The notes beneath the pieces were generated by a model. It saw only the letters and a program-made list of their open reading frames with translations, searched no databases and had not been told where the DNA came from. A stretch of DNA of 10,390 nt from an uncultured Verrucomicrobiota bacterium (GTDB taxonomy: Bacteria > Verrucomicrobiota > Verrucomicrobiia > Chthoniobacterales > SZAS-18): assembly GCA_937871685.1 (NCBI GenBank), contig CALMOL010000387.1:1-10390 (forward strand), written 5' to 3'. Each line of letters starts with the position of its first letter. Within the stretch, counting starts at the first letter, position 1. The position numbers and the translations under genes are program-made. Below, piece by piece: positions 1 through 7,014 of the stretch.

Positions 1-105
1 ATTCCCCGGGTGTCGGCCGGGCGGCAGCCTTGCTGGCCACACCCGTCCGGCCGGCGGGGGCGCCGGCCGCCGCAGGCGGGGCGCCCGCGCTACCCGCTTC
101 CCTGA
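1..105. repeat. GC-rich palindromic intergenic repeats
   Basis: This non-coding stretch is made of overlapping inverted repeats. GGGTGT at 8-13 pairs with ACACCC at 39-44, and GGCC at 15-18 pairs with GGCC at 35-38. GGCGCC occurs at 59-64 and 80-85. CCGCC at 67-71 pairs with GGCGG at 75-79 across a three-base loop. The 10-mer CCGCAGGCGG at 70-79 recurs at 1691-1700 upstream of nrdA, so this looks like a dispersed REP-type palindromic family rather than a unique regulatory site. The left edge is cut by the window, so a gene ending just upstream, with this as its 3' flank, is possible. No tRNA or ORF was recognised. Confidence 0.5.
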
Positions 106-120
106 GCCTCCGCTCCATCT

Positions 121-257
121 CTTTGAAAAACGGTGTAGGGTGATGAGACCCGTCACTTGAGTGACGAGACTCCTTCTGGGGTGACCGATTCGGGAGGGTG
201 AATTCACCGAAATGGTCTGGGAACTCGGGCACTCGGCGCTAACGTGCCAGCCCTCTT
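121..257 (+). other. Palindrome-rich leader upstream of hldD
   Basis: This is the non-coding region before hldD. It holds a 7-bp inverted repeat, CGTCACT/AGTGACG, at 151-166 with a two-base centre, and a perfect 12-bp palindrome, GGTGAATTCACC, at 197-208. The string GGGTGA occurs three times (138-143, 179-184, 196-201), and the single CACC at 205-208 could pair with any of them. Such mutually exclusive pairing would suit an operator or a structured RNA leader. It matches no riboswitch class that I recognise. No convincing -35/-10 pair and no Shine-Dalgarno sequence before the ATG at 258 were found. Confidence 0.35.
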
Positions 258-1286
258 ATGCCAGCAGCGATCCATGATCTTTCCCGCGGCCGCATCCTCG
301 TCACCGGCGGGGCCGGCTTCATCGGCTCCGCGCTTGTCTGGGAGCTAAATCGCCGCGGCCTCGACGACCTCCTCGTCGCTGATTTCCTCGGCCAGGACGA
401 GAAGTGGAAGAATCTCGTCTCGCTTCGCTTCGCCGACTACCTTGAGGCCGACGATCTCCTCGCGCGGCTCGAGGGCAATGACCCGGCCTTCAGCGAGGTC
501 CGCACCGTCCTCCATCTCGGCGCCTGCTCGGCCACCACGGAGCGCGACGCCGCCTACCTCATCCGCAACAACTTCGAGTTCACCAAGAAGCTCGCCGCGT
601 GGAGCGTCGCCCGGCACGTGCGCTTCGTTTACGCCTCCTCGGCCGCCACCTACGGCGACGGCGCGCAGGGCATGGACGACCAGTCCGACGACCTCGCGCG
701 CCTGCGACCGCTCAACATGTATGGCTACTCGAAGCACCTCTTCGACGGCTTCGCCCAGCGCGCCGGCTGGCTGCGCACGATCACTGGGCTGAAGTATTTC
801 AACGTCTTCGGCCCCAACGAGGACCACAAGGGCGACATGCGCTCGCTCGTCCACAAGGCCTACGGCCAGATCCTCGAAACGGGTGTGGTGCGTTTGTTCA
901 AGTCGCACCGCCCCGAATATCGCGATGGCGAGCAGCAGCGCGACTTCCTTTACGTGAAGGATGCCGTGGCGATGACCCTCGCCCTCGCCGAGAACCCGGC
1001 CGCCGCCGGCCTCTTCAACCTTGGGTCCGGCCGCGCGAGCACTTGGCTGGAGCTGGCCCGCGCCATCTTCGCCGCGCTCGGCCGCGCGCCGCGCATCGAG
1101 TTCATCCCGATGCCGGAGGGGCTACAGGGCAAATACCAATACCACACCTGCGCCGACATCACGAAGCTGCGCGCCGCTTGCCCTCAACTTGACCCTCCCA
1201 CGCGCCCCCTGGCTGAGGCGGTGGCCGACTACGTGCGCGAATACCTCGTCCCGGGCCATCATCTGGGAGAAAAAGCGACAGAGTAA
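258..1286 (+). CDS. hldD: ADP-L-glycero-D-manno-heptose 6-epimerase
   Basis: This 342-residue cytoplasmic NADP-dependent epimerase converts ADP-D-glycero-D-manno-heptose to the L-glycero form, the last nucleotide-sugar step before heptose enters the LPS inner core. It is an extended short-chain dehydrogenase. The Rossmann motif GGAGFIG is at residues 17-23. The catalytic region YASSAATYG is at 125-133, and the Tyr-x3-Lys pair is Y155/K159 inside NMYGYSK. Family-typical segments include GACSATTE at 88-95, EYRDGEQQRDFLYVKD at 220-235 and GKYQY at 291-295. Length is close to the usual 310-340 residues, with a short N-terminal extension. The ATG at 258 was chosen because the Rossmann strand starts about 12 residues later; no Shine-Dalgarno sequence precedes it. 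It implies a Gram-negative envelope with heptose-containing LPS. It appears to be transcribed separately from nrdA, with a 540-bp gap downstream. The family call is firm. Confidence 0.95.
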   Translation: MPAAIHDLSRGRILVTGGAGFIGSALVWELNRRGLDDLLVADFLGQDEKWKNLVSLRFADYLEADDLLARLEGNDPAFSEVRTVLHLGACSATTERDAAYLIRNNFEFTKKLAAWSVARHVRFVYASSAATYGDGAQGMDDQSDDLARLRPLNMYGYSKHLFDGFAQRAGWLRTITGLKYFNVFGPNEDHKGDMRSLVHKAYGQILETGVVRLFKSHRPEYRDGEQQRDFLYVKDAVAMTLALAENPAAAGLFNLGSGRASTWLELARAIFAALGRAPRIEFIPMPEGLQGKYQYHTCADITKLRAACPQLDPPTRPLAEAVADYVREYLVPGHHLGEKATE

Positions 1287-1582
1287 ATCGGCTTCCAGCA
1301 CCCACTGGGCCACCGAGGATTGCATCAAGAGAAAAGGCTCGGAAGCAGCCATCCATCTTGATTTCCTCGCGGGCAGAGCAGCTTGCCCTCTGAAATCATG
1401 CTGTCTTTGAACTTGCAAATACTTTTAAGGCAAGAATTCAAGCGGGCAGAAACCAAGTCGCCTCAAACGCAAGAAAGAAATATGCCTTTCCCGTAACAGA
1501 AAAATCGCAGTGTCAGCAGAAAATCCGTTGCCAAGCCAATACGTCCATTTAGCCTGCCCATTGCGTTCCTACTGCGCCTCAA
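1287..1582. other. Intergenic region after hldD, less GC-rich
   Basis: No credible gene lies here. Base composition drops visibly compared with the flanks, especially at about 1390-1560, as expected for a promoter region. A weak hairpin, GGGCA 1371-1375 with TGCCC 1384-1388, has no T-run, so I do not call it a terminator for hldD. TTGCCA at 1528-1533 with TAGCCT at 1550-1555 is a poor sigma-70-like pair upstream of the NrdR-like box and is only a guess at the nrdA promoter. Confidence 0.35.
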
Positions 1583-1598
1583 CCACTACAGGTTGTGG
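1583..1598. promoter_or_regulatory. Putative NrdR box upstream of nrdA
   Basis: The 16-mer CCACTACAGGTTGTGG fits the NrdR-box consensus acaCwAtATaTwgtgt at most informative positions, including the CTA and TTGTG half-site cores. The symmetry extends one base pair further on each side (1582-1599, ACCAC/GTGGT). NrdR is an ATP-cone/zinc-ribbon repressor that senses ATP versus dATP and controls ribonucleotide reductase genes in most bacteria. The box lies 228 bp before the nrdA start, which implies a long 5' leader. NrdR sites usually come as helically phased pairs. The only partner candidate, 1551-1566, is poor on its left half. The sequence match is seen directly; the function is inferred. Confidence 0.6.
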
Positions 1599-1601
1599 TC
1601 A

Positions 1602-1666
1602 GCCGGTCAAACCGCCGGTTTTGCTCCGGGGCTGAATTAGCCCCCAGAACCCGCGGTTTGGCCGGC
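1602..1666 (+). promoter_or_regulatory. Long imperfect hairpin in the nrdA leader
   Basis: Positions 1602-1615 pair with 1653-1666 over 14 bp, with one G-U pair. After a C/C mismatch (1616/1652), 1617-1623 pairs with 1645-1651 over 7 bp with one G-U. After a four-base bulge (1624-1627), GGGGCT 1628-1633 pairs with AGCCCC 1639-1644 around a GAATT loop. That makes 27 base pairs in one stem, four bases downstream of the NrdR-like box. No T-run follows, so it is not a simple intrinsic terminator. Part of the left arm (CAAACCGC, 1608-1615) can alternatively pair with GCGGTTTG at 1733-1740. It could be a leader-RNA element or an inserted palindromic repeat. Confidence 0.55.
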
Positions 1667-1681
1667 GGATTCCCATCGGTC

Positions 1682-1740
1682 CCGCCTCGGCCGCAGGCGG
1701 CCCCGTGGAGGTTCCGGCGCGGAGGAAGCGCCGCGGTTTG
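1682..1740. repeat. Short hairpin and direct repeat before nrdA
   Basis: CCGCCT at 1682-1687 pairs with AGGCGG at 1695-1700 around a seven-base loop. Its right side contains the 10-mer CCGCAGGCGG that also occurs at 70-79. The 10-mer CCGCGGTTTG at 1731-1740 is an exact copy of 1651-1660 in the large hairpin just upstream. The rest, to the nrdA start at 1827, is pyrimidine-rich and shows no gene. Confidence 0.45.
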
Positions 1741-1826
1741 CAACATCCGCGTTCACCTTTTTGTCCCCGAGGTCACCCCCGTGACCTCTGTCGCCTCCTC
1801 GTCTTTCGCCGCCCCCTTCGCTCCCC

Positions 1827-4800
1827 ATGTTCACCCCCGAGACGCAAGCCCAGCTCAACCTCGACATCCCCGTCGCCCCGGAGACCGCCACCCTTTGGGT
1901 GCGCAAGCGCGACGGCCGCCGCGCCCCCTTCGATGAGGCGCGCATCGGCCTCGCCATCGAGGGGGCATTCCGCGACGTTCGCGAACTGGGCCGCGACACG
2001 TCCCTGCCCGCCGACGTGCAGCTTTCGGTCGATTGCCTCGCGCAGGCCGTGGCCCAGCGCGCCCTCGGCGCGGCGCACGAGGGCCGCGAGCTGGAGATCG
2101 AGCTGATCCAGGACTTGGTGGAGACCGAGCTGATGCGCTCCGGCCAGCACGACGTGGCGCGCGGCTTCATCCTCTTCCGCGAGGAGCGCCGCAAGGCCCG
2201 CATCCTGCGCGTCGCGGCCGGCGAGGAGGCAGCTGCCCAGGACGACGGCCCCGCGCTCTCGATGACCCTGCCCGACGGCAGCGTGCAGCCGCTCGACGTG
2301 GCCGGCGTCCGTCGCGAGCTGATCCGTGCTTGCGCCGGCCACGAGCAGATCTGCGACTGGCGCGAGCTGGCCGAGGAAACGCTGCGCTCCGTGTATGACG
2401 GCGTGAAGATCCCCGAGGTGGAGAAGGCCATGCTCTTCGCCGCCAAGGCCCGCGTGGAGCGCGACCCGGCCTACTCGTTCGTCGCCGCGCGCCTGCTGCT
2501 CAACACGATCTACCGCGAGGTCTTCGACACCCGCAACGTGGACCAGGTGCGCGTGGGCGAGCTCCATGTCGAGCGTTTCGAGAAGAGCCTGCGTCACGGT
2601 GTCGAGGCTAGCCGCCTGGACGCCAAGATCCTCGAATTCGACTTGCCCCGCCTCGCCGCCGCCCTCAGGCCGGATCGCGACCGGCAGTTCCAATACATGG
2701 GCATCCAAACGGTGCACGACCGCTACCTGCTCCATACGCGCGGCCGGCGCTTCGAGACGCCGCAGTTCTTCTGGATGCGCGTGTCGATGGGCTTGGCGAT
2801 GAACGAGGGGGAGCAGAAGAACGATCGCGCGATCGAGTTCTACGAGCTGCTGTCGTCGTTCCGCTTCTGCTCGTCCACGCCGACCCTCTTCAACTCCGGC
2901 ACGCTCCACCCGCAGCTCTCGTCCTGCTACCTGAGCACCGTGATGGACGACCTGGACCACATCTTCAAGGTAGTGGCCGACGACGCGAAGCTCTCCAAGT
3001 GGGCCGGCGGCCTGGGCAATGATTGGACCAACGTGCGCGCCACCGGCTCGCTCATCCGCGGCACCAACGGCGAGAGCCAGGGCATCGTCCCCTTCCTCAA
3101 GGTCGCCAACGACACCGCCGTCGCGGTCAACCAGTGCTTCGCGCCTGAGACGCCCGTCCACACTGCCGCCGGCCTCAAGGCCCTGCGCGACGTGCGGCCC
3201 GGCGACCTCGTGCTCGGCATTTCCGGCTCCTACCGGCCGGTGACGAAGCACTTCACCTACGCGCAGAAGGACCGCATGGTGGAGATCCGCGCCAAGCACT
3301 CCGCTGAGCCGCTGCGTGTGACCGCCGGCCATCCTTTTTACGCAATCCAGGGCGTGCCGATGGAGCAAAGCGCCGAGCGCACGCTGGCTCAGCTTGAGAA
3401 AGGCCGGCATCGCGCCGCTTGGGTGGACGCTGGGCTGCTTCGCCGCGGGGATTATCTCGCGCAGGTGATCCCGCAGGAGATCGCGTTTGTGCCCGGCCTC
3501 ACGCCAGACGATGCGCGTCTCTACGGTATCCTGCTTGGTGACGGTCACGCTTCTGCTGACGGGCACGAATGGGGCGTTTCCGGTGGACGGGACGAGGCGC
3601 ACCTAGCCTTCGTGCGCGAATACTTGCGCGCGCGGGGCATTCACTTTTGGGAAACGGGCCGCGGCGAGACTTACGCACAAGTCAAGTGGGCCACCGGCAA
3701 GGGTCTCGGCCGCGATGCCGTTACAGGGCGTCTTGTCGGGCTGGGCGGCAACCATCTGCCTTTCTCCCGCGAAGACCTCTACGACCTCGCCGGCCACAAG
3801 CGCATCGCGCCGCGCCTCGCCCATCTCCCGGCCGGGCACACCCTCGAGTTGGTCCGCGGCCTGATCGAGACCGATGGCAACGTTTCGCGCGGCAAGGAGA
3901 TCACCTTCACAAACACCTCGCGCGAGCTTGTCGAAGGCCTGCGCTACCAACTTCTCCGCCTCGGCGTCCCGACCGCGGCGCAGTGCCGCACGCGTCCGAC
4001 CAACCGCATTCTGCGCCGCTCTGATGGCAGCGAGTGCGCGCTGACCAAGGACTGCACGAGCTGGGACGTGCGCATCCCCGCCGTGCCGGAACTCGCCGCG
4101 CTCGTCGGCGCGCCACCACTCACGAAGCGCAACTGGATCGTGTGGGAAAATCACCTCTTCACCCGCGTCCGTGCGGCCGGTGAGATCGCCGTGCTGCCCG
4201 AGGTGCATGACTTGGAGGTCGAGACCGACCATTCCTACATGACGACCTCCGCGCTCGTCCACAACGGCGGCAAGCGCAAAGGCGCCATGTGCGCTTACCT
4301 CGAGACGTGGCACCTCGACATCGAGGACTTTCTCGACCTGCGCAAGAACACCGGCGACGAGCGCCGCCGCACGCACGACATGAACACGGCGAACTGGATT
4401 CCCGACCTGTTCATGAAGCGTGTCGCCGCCGGGGCGCATTGGACGCTTTTCACTCCTTCCGAGGTGCCTGACCTCCACGATCTCGTGGGCCAAGCCTTCG
4501 AGAAGCGTTACGCCGAATACGAGGCGATGGCCGAGCGCGGCGAGATCGCGCTCTCCCGCCGCGTCGAGGCGGTCACGCTGTGGCGCAAGATGCTCACGAC
4601 CCTCTTCGAGACGGGTCACCCGTGGATCACCTTCAAGGACCCATCGAATCTTCGCTCCCCGCAGACGCACGCGGGCGTGGTGCACTCGTCGAACCTTTGC
4701 TGCATGACGGCCGATCAGCGCGTCGTCACCGCGGAGGGCTTACTCACCGTGGGCGAACTCTTCGCACGCTGCACGCCCACGATGGTCGTGGGTCGCTCCG

Positions 4801-7007
4801 GCCCCGTGGCCGCCGGCCCCATGCTGCTGCCGCGGCCGGACGCGCCCATCGTCAAGATTCACACCCGGGAGGGCTACACACACAAGGTCACGCCCGACCA
4901 CAAGGTTTGGGTCGTGGACCGCGGTTGGGTCGAAGCGCAGGAACTCCAGCCGGGCGACCGACTGGAAATCCAGCAGGTCGAGGGCCTTTGGGGTCAGGAC
5001 AATCGCGAGGGCCTCGCGTTCTTGTGTGGCTTGGTCGCCGGCGACGGCACCTTCGGCCGGAACGAAAAGACGCAGCAGGCGCACATCGACATCTGGGCAA
5101 ATGGCTTCGGCCTAATCCCGGAGATCGAAGAAACCGTCGCGCGTGTGCTTGCCGAGGACGGCGAGGAATGTCAGGCCACCTCAACGCTACAGCCGGTCTT
5201 CCGAGGAAATGAGTTCCGTCGTCGCCTGACCTCCACGCCGCTTGCCCGCGTGATGCTGCGCGAGGGTTTCCGCGCGGAAACGAAGTTCCAGGTGCCTGAG
5301 TTTGTTTGGCGCGGCGCGAGCGAGACGGTCGCGCAGTATCTCCGCGGCCTTTACTTCGCCGATGCTACCACGCAGGCCCAAGAGCTTGGCGTCACCACTT
5401 GCGCGCTGGCATCGCATCGGATGGAGTTCCTACGCGAAATCCAGATTCTGCTCGCCAACTTCGGCATCAAATCATCCATCTCGCAGATGCGCGAGGCCGG
5501 CATGGCGATGCTGCCCGACGGCGAGGGTGGCGAGCGCGAGTATTTCCAGTCGGCGCTCTGGCGACTTCTGGTCACCTCGATTCCCGGCTGCCGCCGCCTT
5601 GAGGAGATCACCGGCATCGGCCGTCTGCGCGGCAACGCGCGCTACCTCGCCAATCTCCAGAAGGACGGCTACCGCCAAAAGCGGTGGGCGACTTTCACCG
5701 CGCTGGAGCCACTGCCCAACGAGGACGCTTACTGCCTCCAGGTTTTCACCGAGGAGCACAGTTGGACCGTGAACGGGATGATCACTAAGAACACCGAAAT
5801 CCTTCTGAATACCTCGGCCGACGAGGTCGCCGTCTGCAACCTCGGCTCGGTGAATCTCGCTGCGCACATCTCCGGCGGAACGCTCGACCTGCCGCGGCTT
5901 GAGGAGACCGTCCGCACAGCCATGCGGATGCTCGATAACGTCATCGACATCAACTACTACCCGATCCCGGAGGCCAAGAACGCCAACCTGCGCCACCGCC
6001 CCGTCGGCCTCGGCCTGATGGGCTTCCAGGACGCGCTCTACCTCATCAACGCGCCTTACGCGTCGGAGGAGGCCATCGAGTTCGCGGATCGCTCGATGGA
6101 GGCGATCGCCTACTACGCTATCCTCGCGTCCACCGAGCTCGCCGCCGAGCGCGGCCGCTACGCGAGCTACCCCGGTTCCAAGTGGGATCGTGGCCTCCTG
6201 CCTCTCGATACCCTCGACGTGCTCGAAAAGGAGCGCGGCGGAGACCTCGACGTGGACCGCTCCTCCGCGCTCGACTGGGCGCCCGTGCGCGCCGCCGTGG
6301 CCCAGCACGGCATGCGCAACTCCAATTGCATGGCCATCGCGCCCACGGCCACGATCTCGAACATCATCGGCGTCGCCCAGTCCATCGAGCCGATGTATAA
6401 GAACCTCTTCGTGAAGGCCAACCTCGCGGGCGACTTCACCGTGATCAACGAGCACCTCGTCAACGAACTGAAGGAGCGCGGCCTGTGGGACGCCGAGATG
6501 GTCAACGACCTGAAGTATTTCGACGGCGAGCTCGACGGCATCGAGCGGGTGCCCGACGACCTCAAGGACCTGTTCTCCACCGCGTTCCTCATCGACTCGA
6601 GCTGGCTGATCGAGTGCGCCTCGCGCCGGCAGAAGTGGATCGACATGGGCCAGTCGCTCAACCTCTACATGAACGCGCCCAACGGCCGGAAGCTCAACGA
6701 GATGTATCTCCTGGCCTGGCGGAAAGGTTTGAAGACCACCTATTACCTTCGGACGCTGGCCGCCACGCAGATCGAGAAGAGCACGCTCGACATCAACCGC
6801 CGCGGCCTCCAACCCCGCTGGATGAAGCACAAGAGCGCCTCGGCCAACGTCCGCGTGGACCGCGAGGTCGCCAACGACAAGGCCCCCCTCGCCATCGAGC
6901 CAGCGGCCGCTCCCGCGCTCGTCGAGGCCGCCGCTTCGCCCGCCACCGACATGAGCGCCGTGAAGGCTTGCTCCCTGCTCGATCCCACCTGCGAGGCTTG
7001 CCAGTAA
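1827..7007 (+). CDS. nrdA: Class I ribonucleotide reductase, large subunit, with two inteins
   Basis: The product is a 1726-residue precursor of NrdA, which reduces ribonucleotides to deoxyribonucleotides with NrdB as partner. Tandem ATP-cones are visible: a first at about 22-123 (KRDGRRAPFDEARI) and an E. coli-like second at about 144-235. Catalytic residues by motif: C367 in LSSCYLS (E. coli C225), N956 and C958 in NLC plus E1324 (E. coli N437, C439, E441), C1337 in AVCNLGS (C462), and the radical-transfer pair Y1639/Y1640. A flexible Ala/Pro-rich tail ends in C1715, C1722 and C1725, matching the redox tail. Two inteins occupy 437-813 and 959-1322. Without them NrdA is 985 residues (436 + 145 + 404), normal for a two-cone enzyme. 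The ATG at 1827 has no Shine-Dalgarno sequence; C/T-rich sequence precedes it. It is probably the first gene of an operon with the next three genes. Confidence 0.96.
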   Translation: MFTPETQAQLNLDIPVAPETATLWVRKRDGRRAPFDEARIGLAIEGAFRDVRELGRDTSLPADVQLSVDCLAQAVAQRALGAAHEGRELEIELIQDLVETELMRSGQHDVARGFILFREERRKARILRVAAGEEAAAQDDGPALSMTLPDGSVQPLDVAGVRRELIRACAGHEQICDWRELAEETLRSVYDGVKIPEVEKAMLFAAKARVERDPAYSFVAARLLLNTIYREVFDTRNVDQVRVGELHVERFEKSLRHGVEASRLDAKILEFDLPRLAAALRPDRDRQFQYMGIQTVHDRYLLHTRGRRFETPQFFWMRVSMGLAMNEGEQKNDRAIEFYELLSSFRFCSSTPTLFNSGTLHPQLSSCYLSTVMDDLDHIFKVVADDAKLSKWAGGLGNDWTNVRATGSLIRGTNGESQGIVPFLKVANDTAVAVNQCFAPETPVHTAAGLKALRDVRPGDLVLGISGSYRPVTKHFTYAQKDRMVEIRAKHSAEPLRVTAGHPFYAIQGVPMEQSAERTLAQLEKGRHRAAWVDAGLLRRGDYLAQVIPQEIAFVPGLTPDDARLYGILLGDGHASADGHEWGVSGGRDEAHLAFVREYLRARGIHFWETGRGETYAQVKWATGKGLGRDAVTGRLVGLGGNHLPFSREDLYDLAGHKRIAPRLAHLPAGHTLELVRGLIETDGNVSRGKEITFTNTSRELVEGLRYQLLRLGVPTAAQCRTRPTNRILRRSDGSECALTKDCTSWDVRIPAVPELAALVGAPPLTKRNWIVWENHLFTRVRAAGEIAVLPEVHDLEVETDHSYMTTSALVHNGGKRKGAMCAYLETWHLDIEDFLDLRKNTGDERRRTHDMNTANWIPDLFMKRVAAGAHWTLFTPSEVPDLHDLVGQAFEKRYAEYEAMAERGEIALSRRVEAVTLWRKMLTTLFETGHPWITFKDPSNLRSPQTHAGVVHSSNLCCMTADQRVVTAEGLLTVGELFARCTPTMVVGRSGPVAAGPMLLPRPDAPIVKIHTREGYTHKVTPDHKVWVVDRGWVEAQELQPGDRLEIQQVEGLWGQDNREGLAFLCGLVAGDGTFGRNEKTQQAHIDIWANGFGLIPEIEETVARVLAEDGEECQATSTLQPVFRGNEFRRRLTSTPLARVMLREGFRAETKFQVPEFVWRGASETVAQYLRGLYFADATTQAQELGVTTCALASHRMEFLREIQILLANFGIKSSISQMREAGMAMLPDGEGGEREYFQSALWRLLVTSIPGCRRLEEITGIGRLRGNARYLANLQKDGYRQKRWATFTALEPLPNEDAYCLQVFTEEHSWTVNGMITKNTEILLNTSADEVAVCNLGSVNLAAHISGGTLDLPRLEETVRTAMRMLDNVIDINYYPIPEAKNANLRHRPVGLGLMGFQDALYLINAPYASEEAIEFADRSMEAIAYYAILASTELAAERGRYASYPGSKWDRGLLPLDTLDVLEKERGGDLDVDRSSALDWAPVRAAVAQHGMRNSNCMAIAPTATISNIIGVAQSIEPMYKNLFVKANLAGDFTVINEHLVNELKERGLWDAEMVNDLKYFDGELDGIERVPDDLKDLFSTAFLIDSSWLIECASRRQKWIDMGQSLNLYMNAPNGRKLNEMYLLAWRKGLKTTYYLRTLAATQIEKSTLDINRRGLQPRWMKHKSASANVRVDREVANDKAPLAIEPAAAPALVEAAASPATDMSAVKACSLLDPTCEACQ
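3135..4265 (+). mobile_element. Intein 1 of NrdA, with LAGLIDADG endonuclease
   Basis: This 377-residue in-frame intein covers precursor residues 437-813. Its own numbering: C1 starts block A (CFAPETPVHT). Block B TAGH is at 63-66. LAGLIDADG helices are LYGILLGDG at 129-137 (acid D136) and LVRGLIETDG at 239-248 (acid D247). Block F is at about 357-370 with H366, and block G ends LVHN at 374-377. Both endonuclease acids are present, so homing may still work. It sits after the Gln of the VNQ/GGKRKG motif, which matches specificity loop 2 of class I reductases. Exact removal restores VNQGGKRKG. The first downstream residue is therefore Gly, not Cys/Ser/Thr, so standard splicing is chemically blocked. 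The boundaries are clear; whether it splices is uncertain. Confidence 0.92.
4701..5792 (+). mobile_element. Intein 2 of NrdA, with LAGLIDADG endonuclease
   Basis: This 364-residue in-frame intein covers precursor residues 959-1322. In its own numbering, block A begins C1 (CMTADQRVVTAEGLL). Block B is TPDHKVW with T64 and H67. LAGLIDADG helices are FLCGLVAGDG at 107-116 (acid D115) and the less typical YLRGLYFADA at 213-222 (acid D221, final Gly replaced by Ala). Block F lies around 343-358 with H353, and the C-terminus is GMITKN. The downstream +1 residue is Thr, which is canonical. The residue before the terminal Asn is Lys363 instead of the usual His. It is inserted between the thiyl-radical Cys (C958) and the Thr-Glu of the NLCTE motif, so exact splicing is needed to rebuild the active site. 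Confidence 0.92.
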
Positions 7008-7014
7008 ACGTGAT

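Noticed and set aside
141..170. Hammerhead-ribozyme-like TGATGAG string
   Set aside because: The GAAA core segment and the NUH cleavage context are missing after the putative stem.
1551..1566. Second NrdR box at a helically phased distance
   Set aside because: Only the right half (ATTGCGT) resembles the consensus; the left half does not. Too weak to list.
1602..1700. Cobalamin riboswitch controlling the reductase
   Set aside because: No B12-box-like conserved core is visible, and this is a class I enzyme that does not use cobalamin.
1773..3602. Long open frame on the minus strand opposite nrdA (609 codons), and similar ones at 3603-4685, 5472-6830 and 8152-9207
   Set aside because: They mirror strongly GC3-biased coding DNA, have low-complexity Val/Ala/Arg/Glu/His-rich translations and show no domain. 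The plus-strand frames are well-known enzymes.
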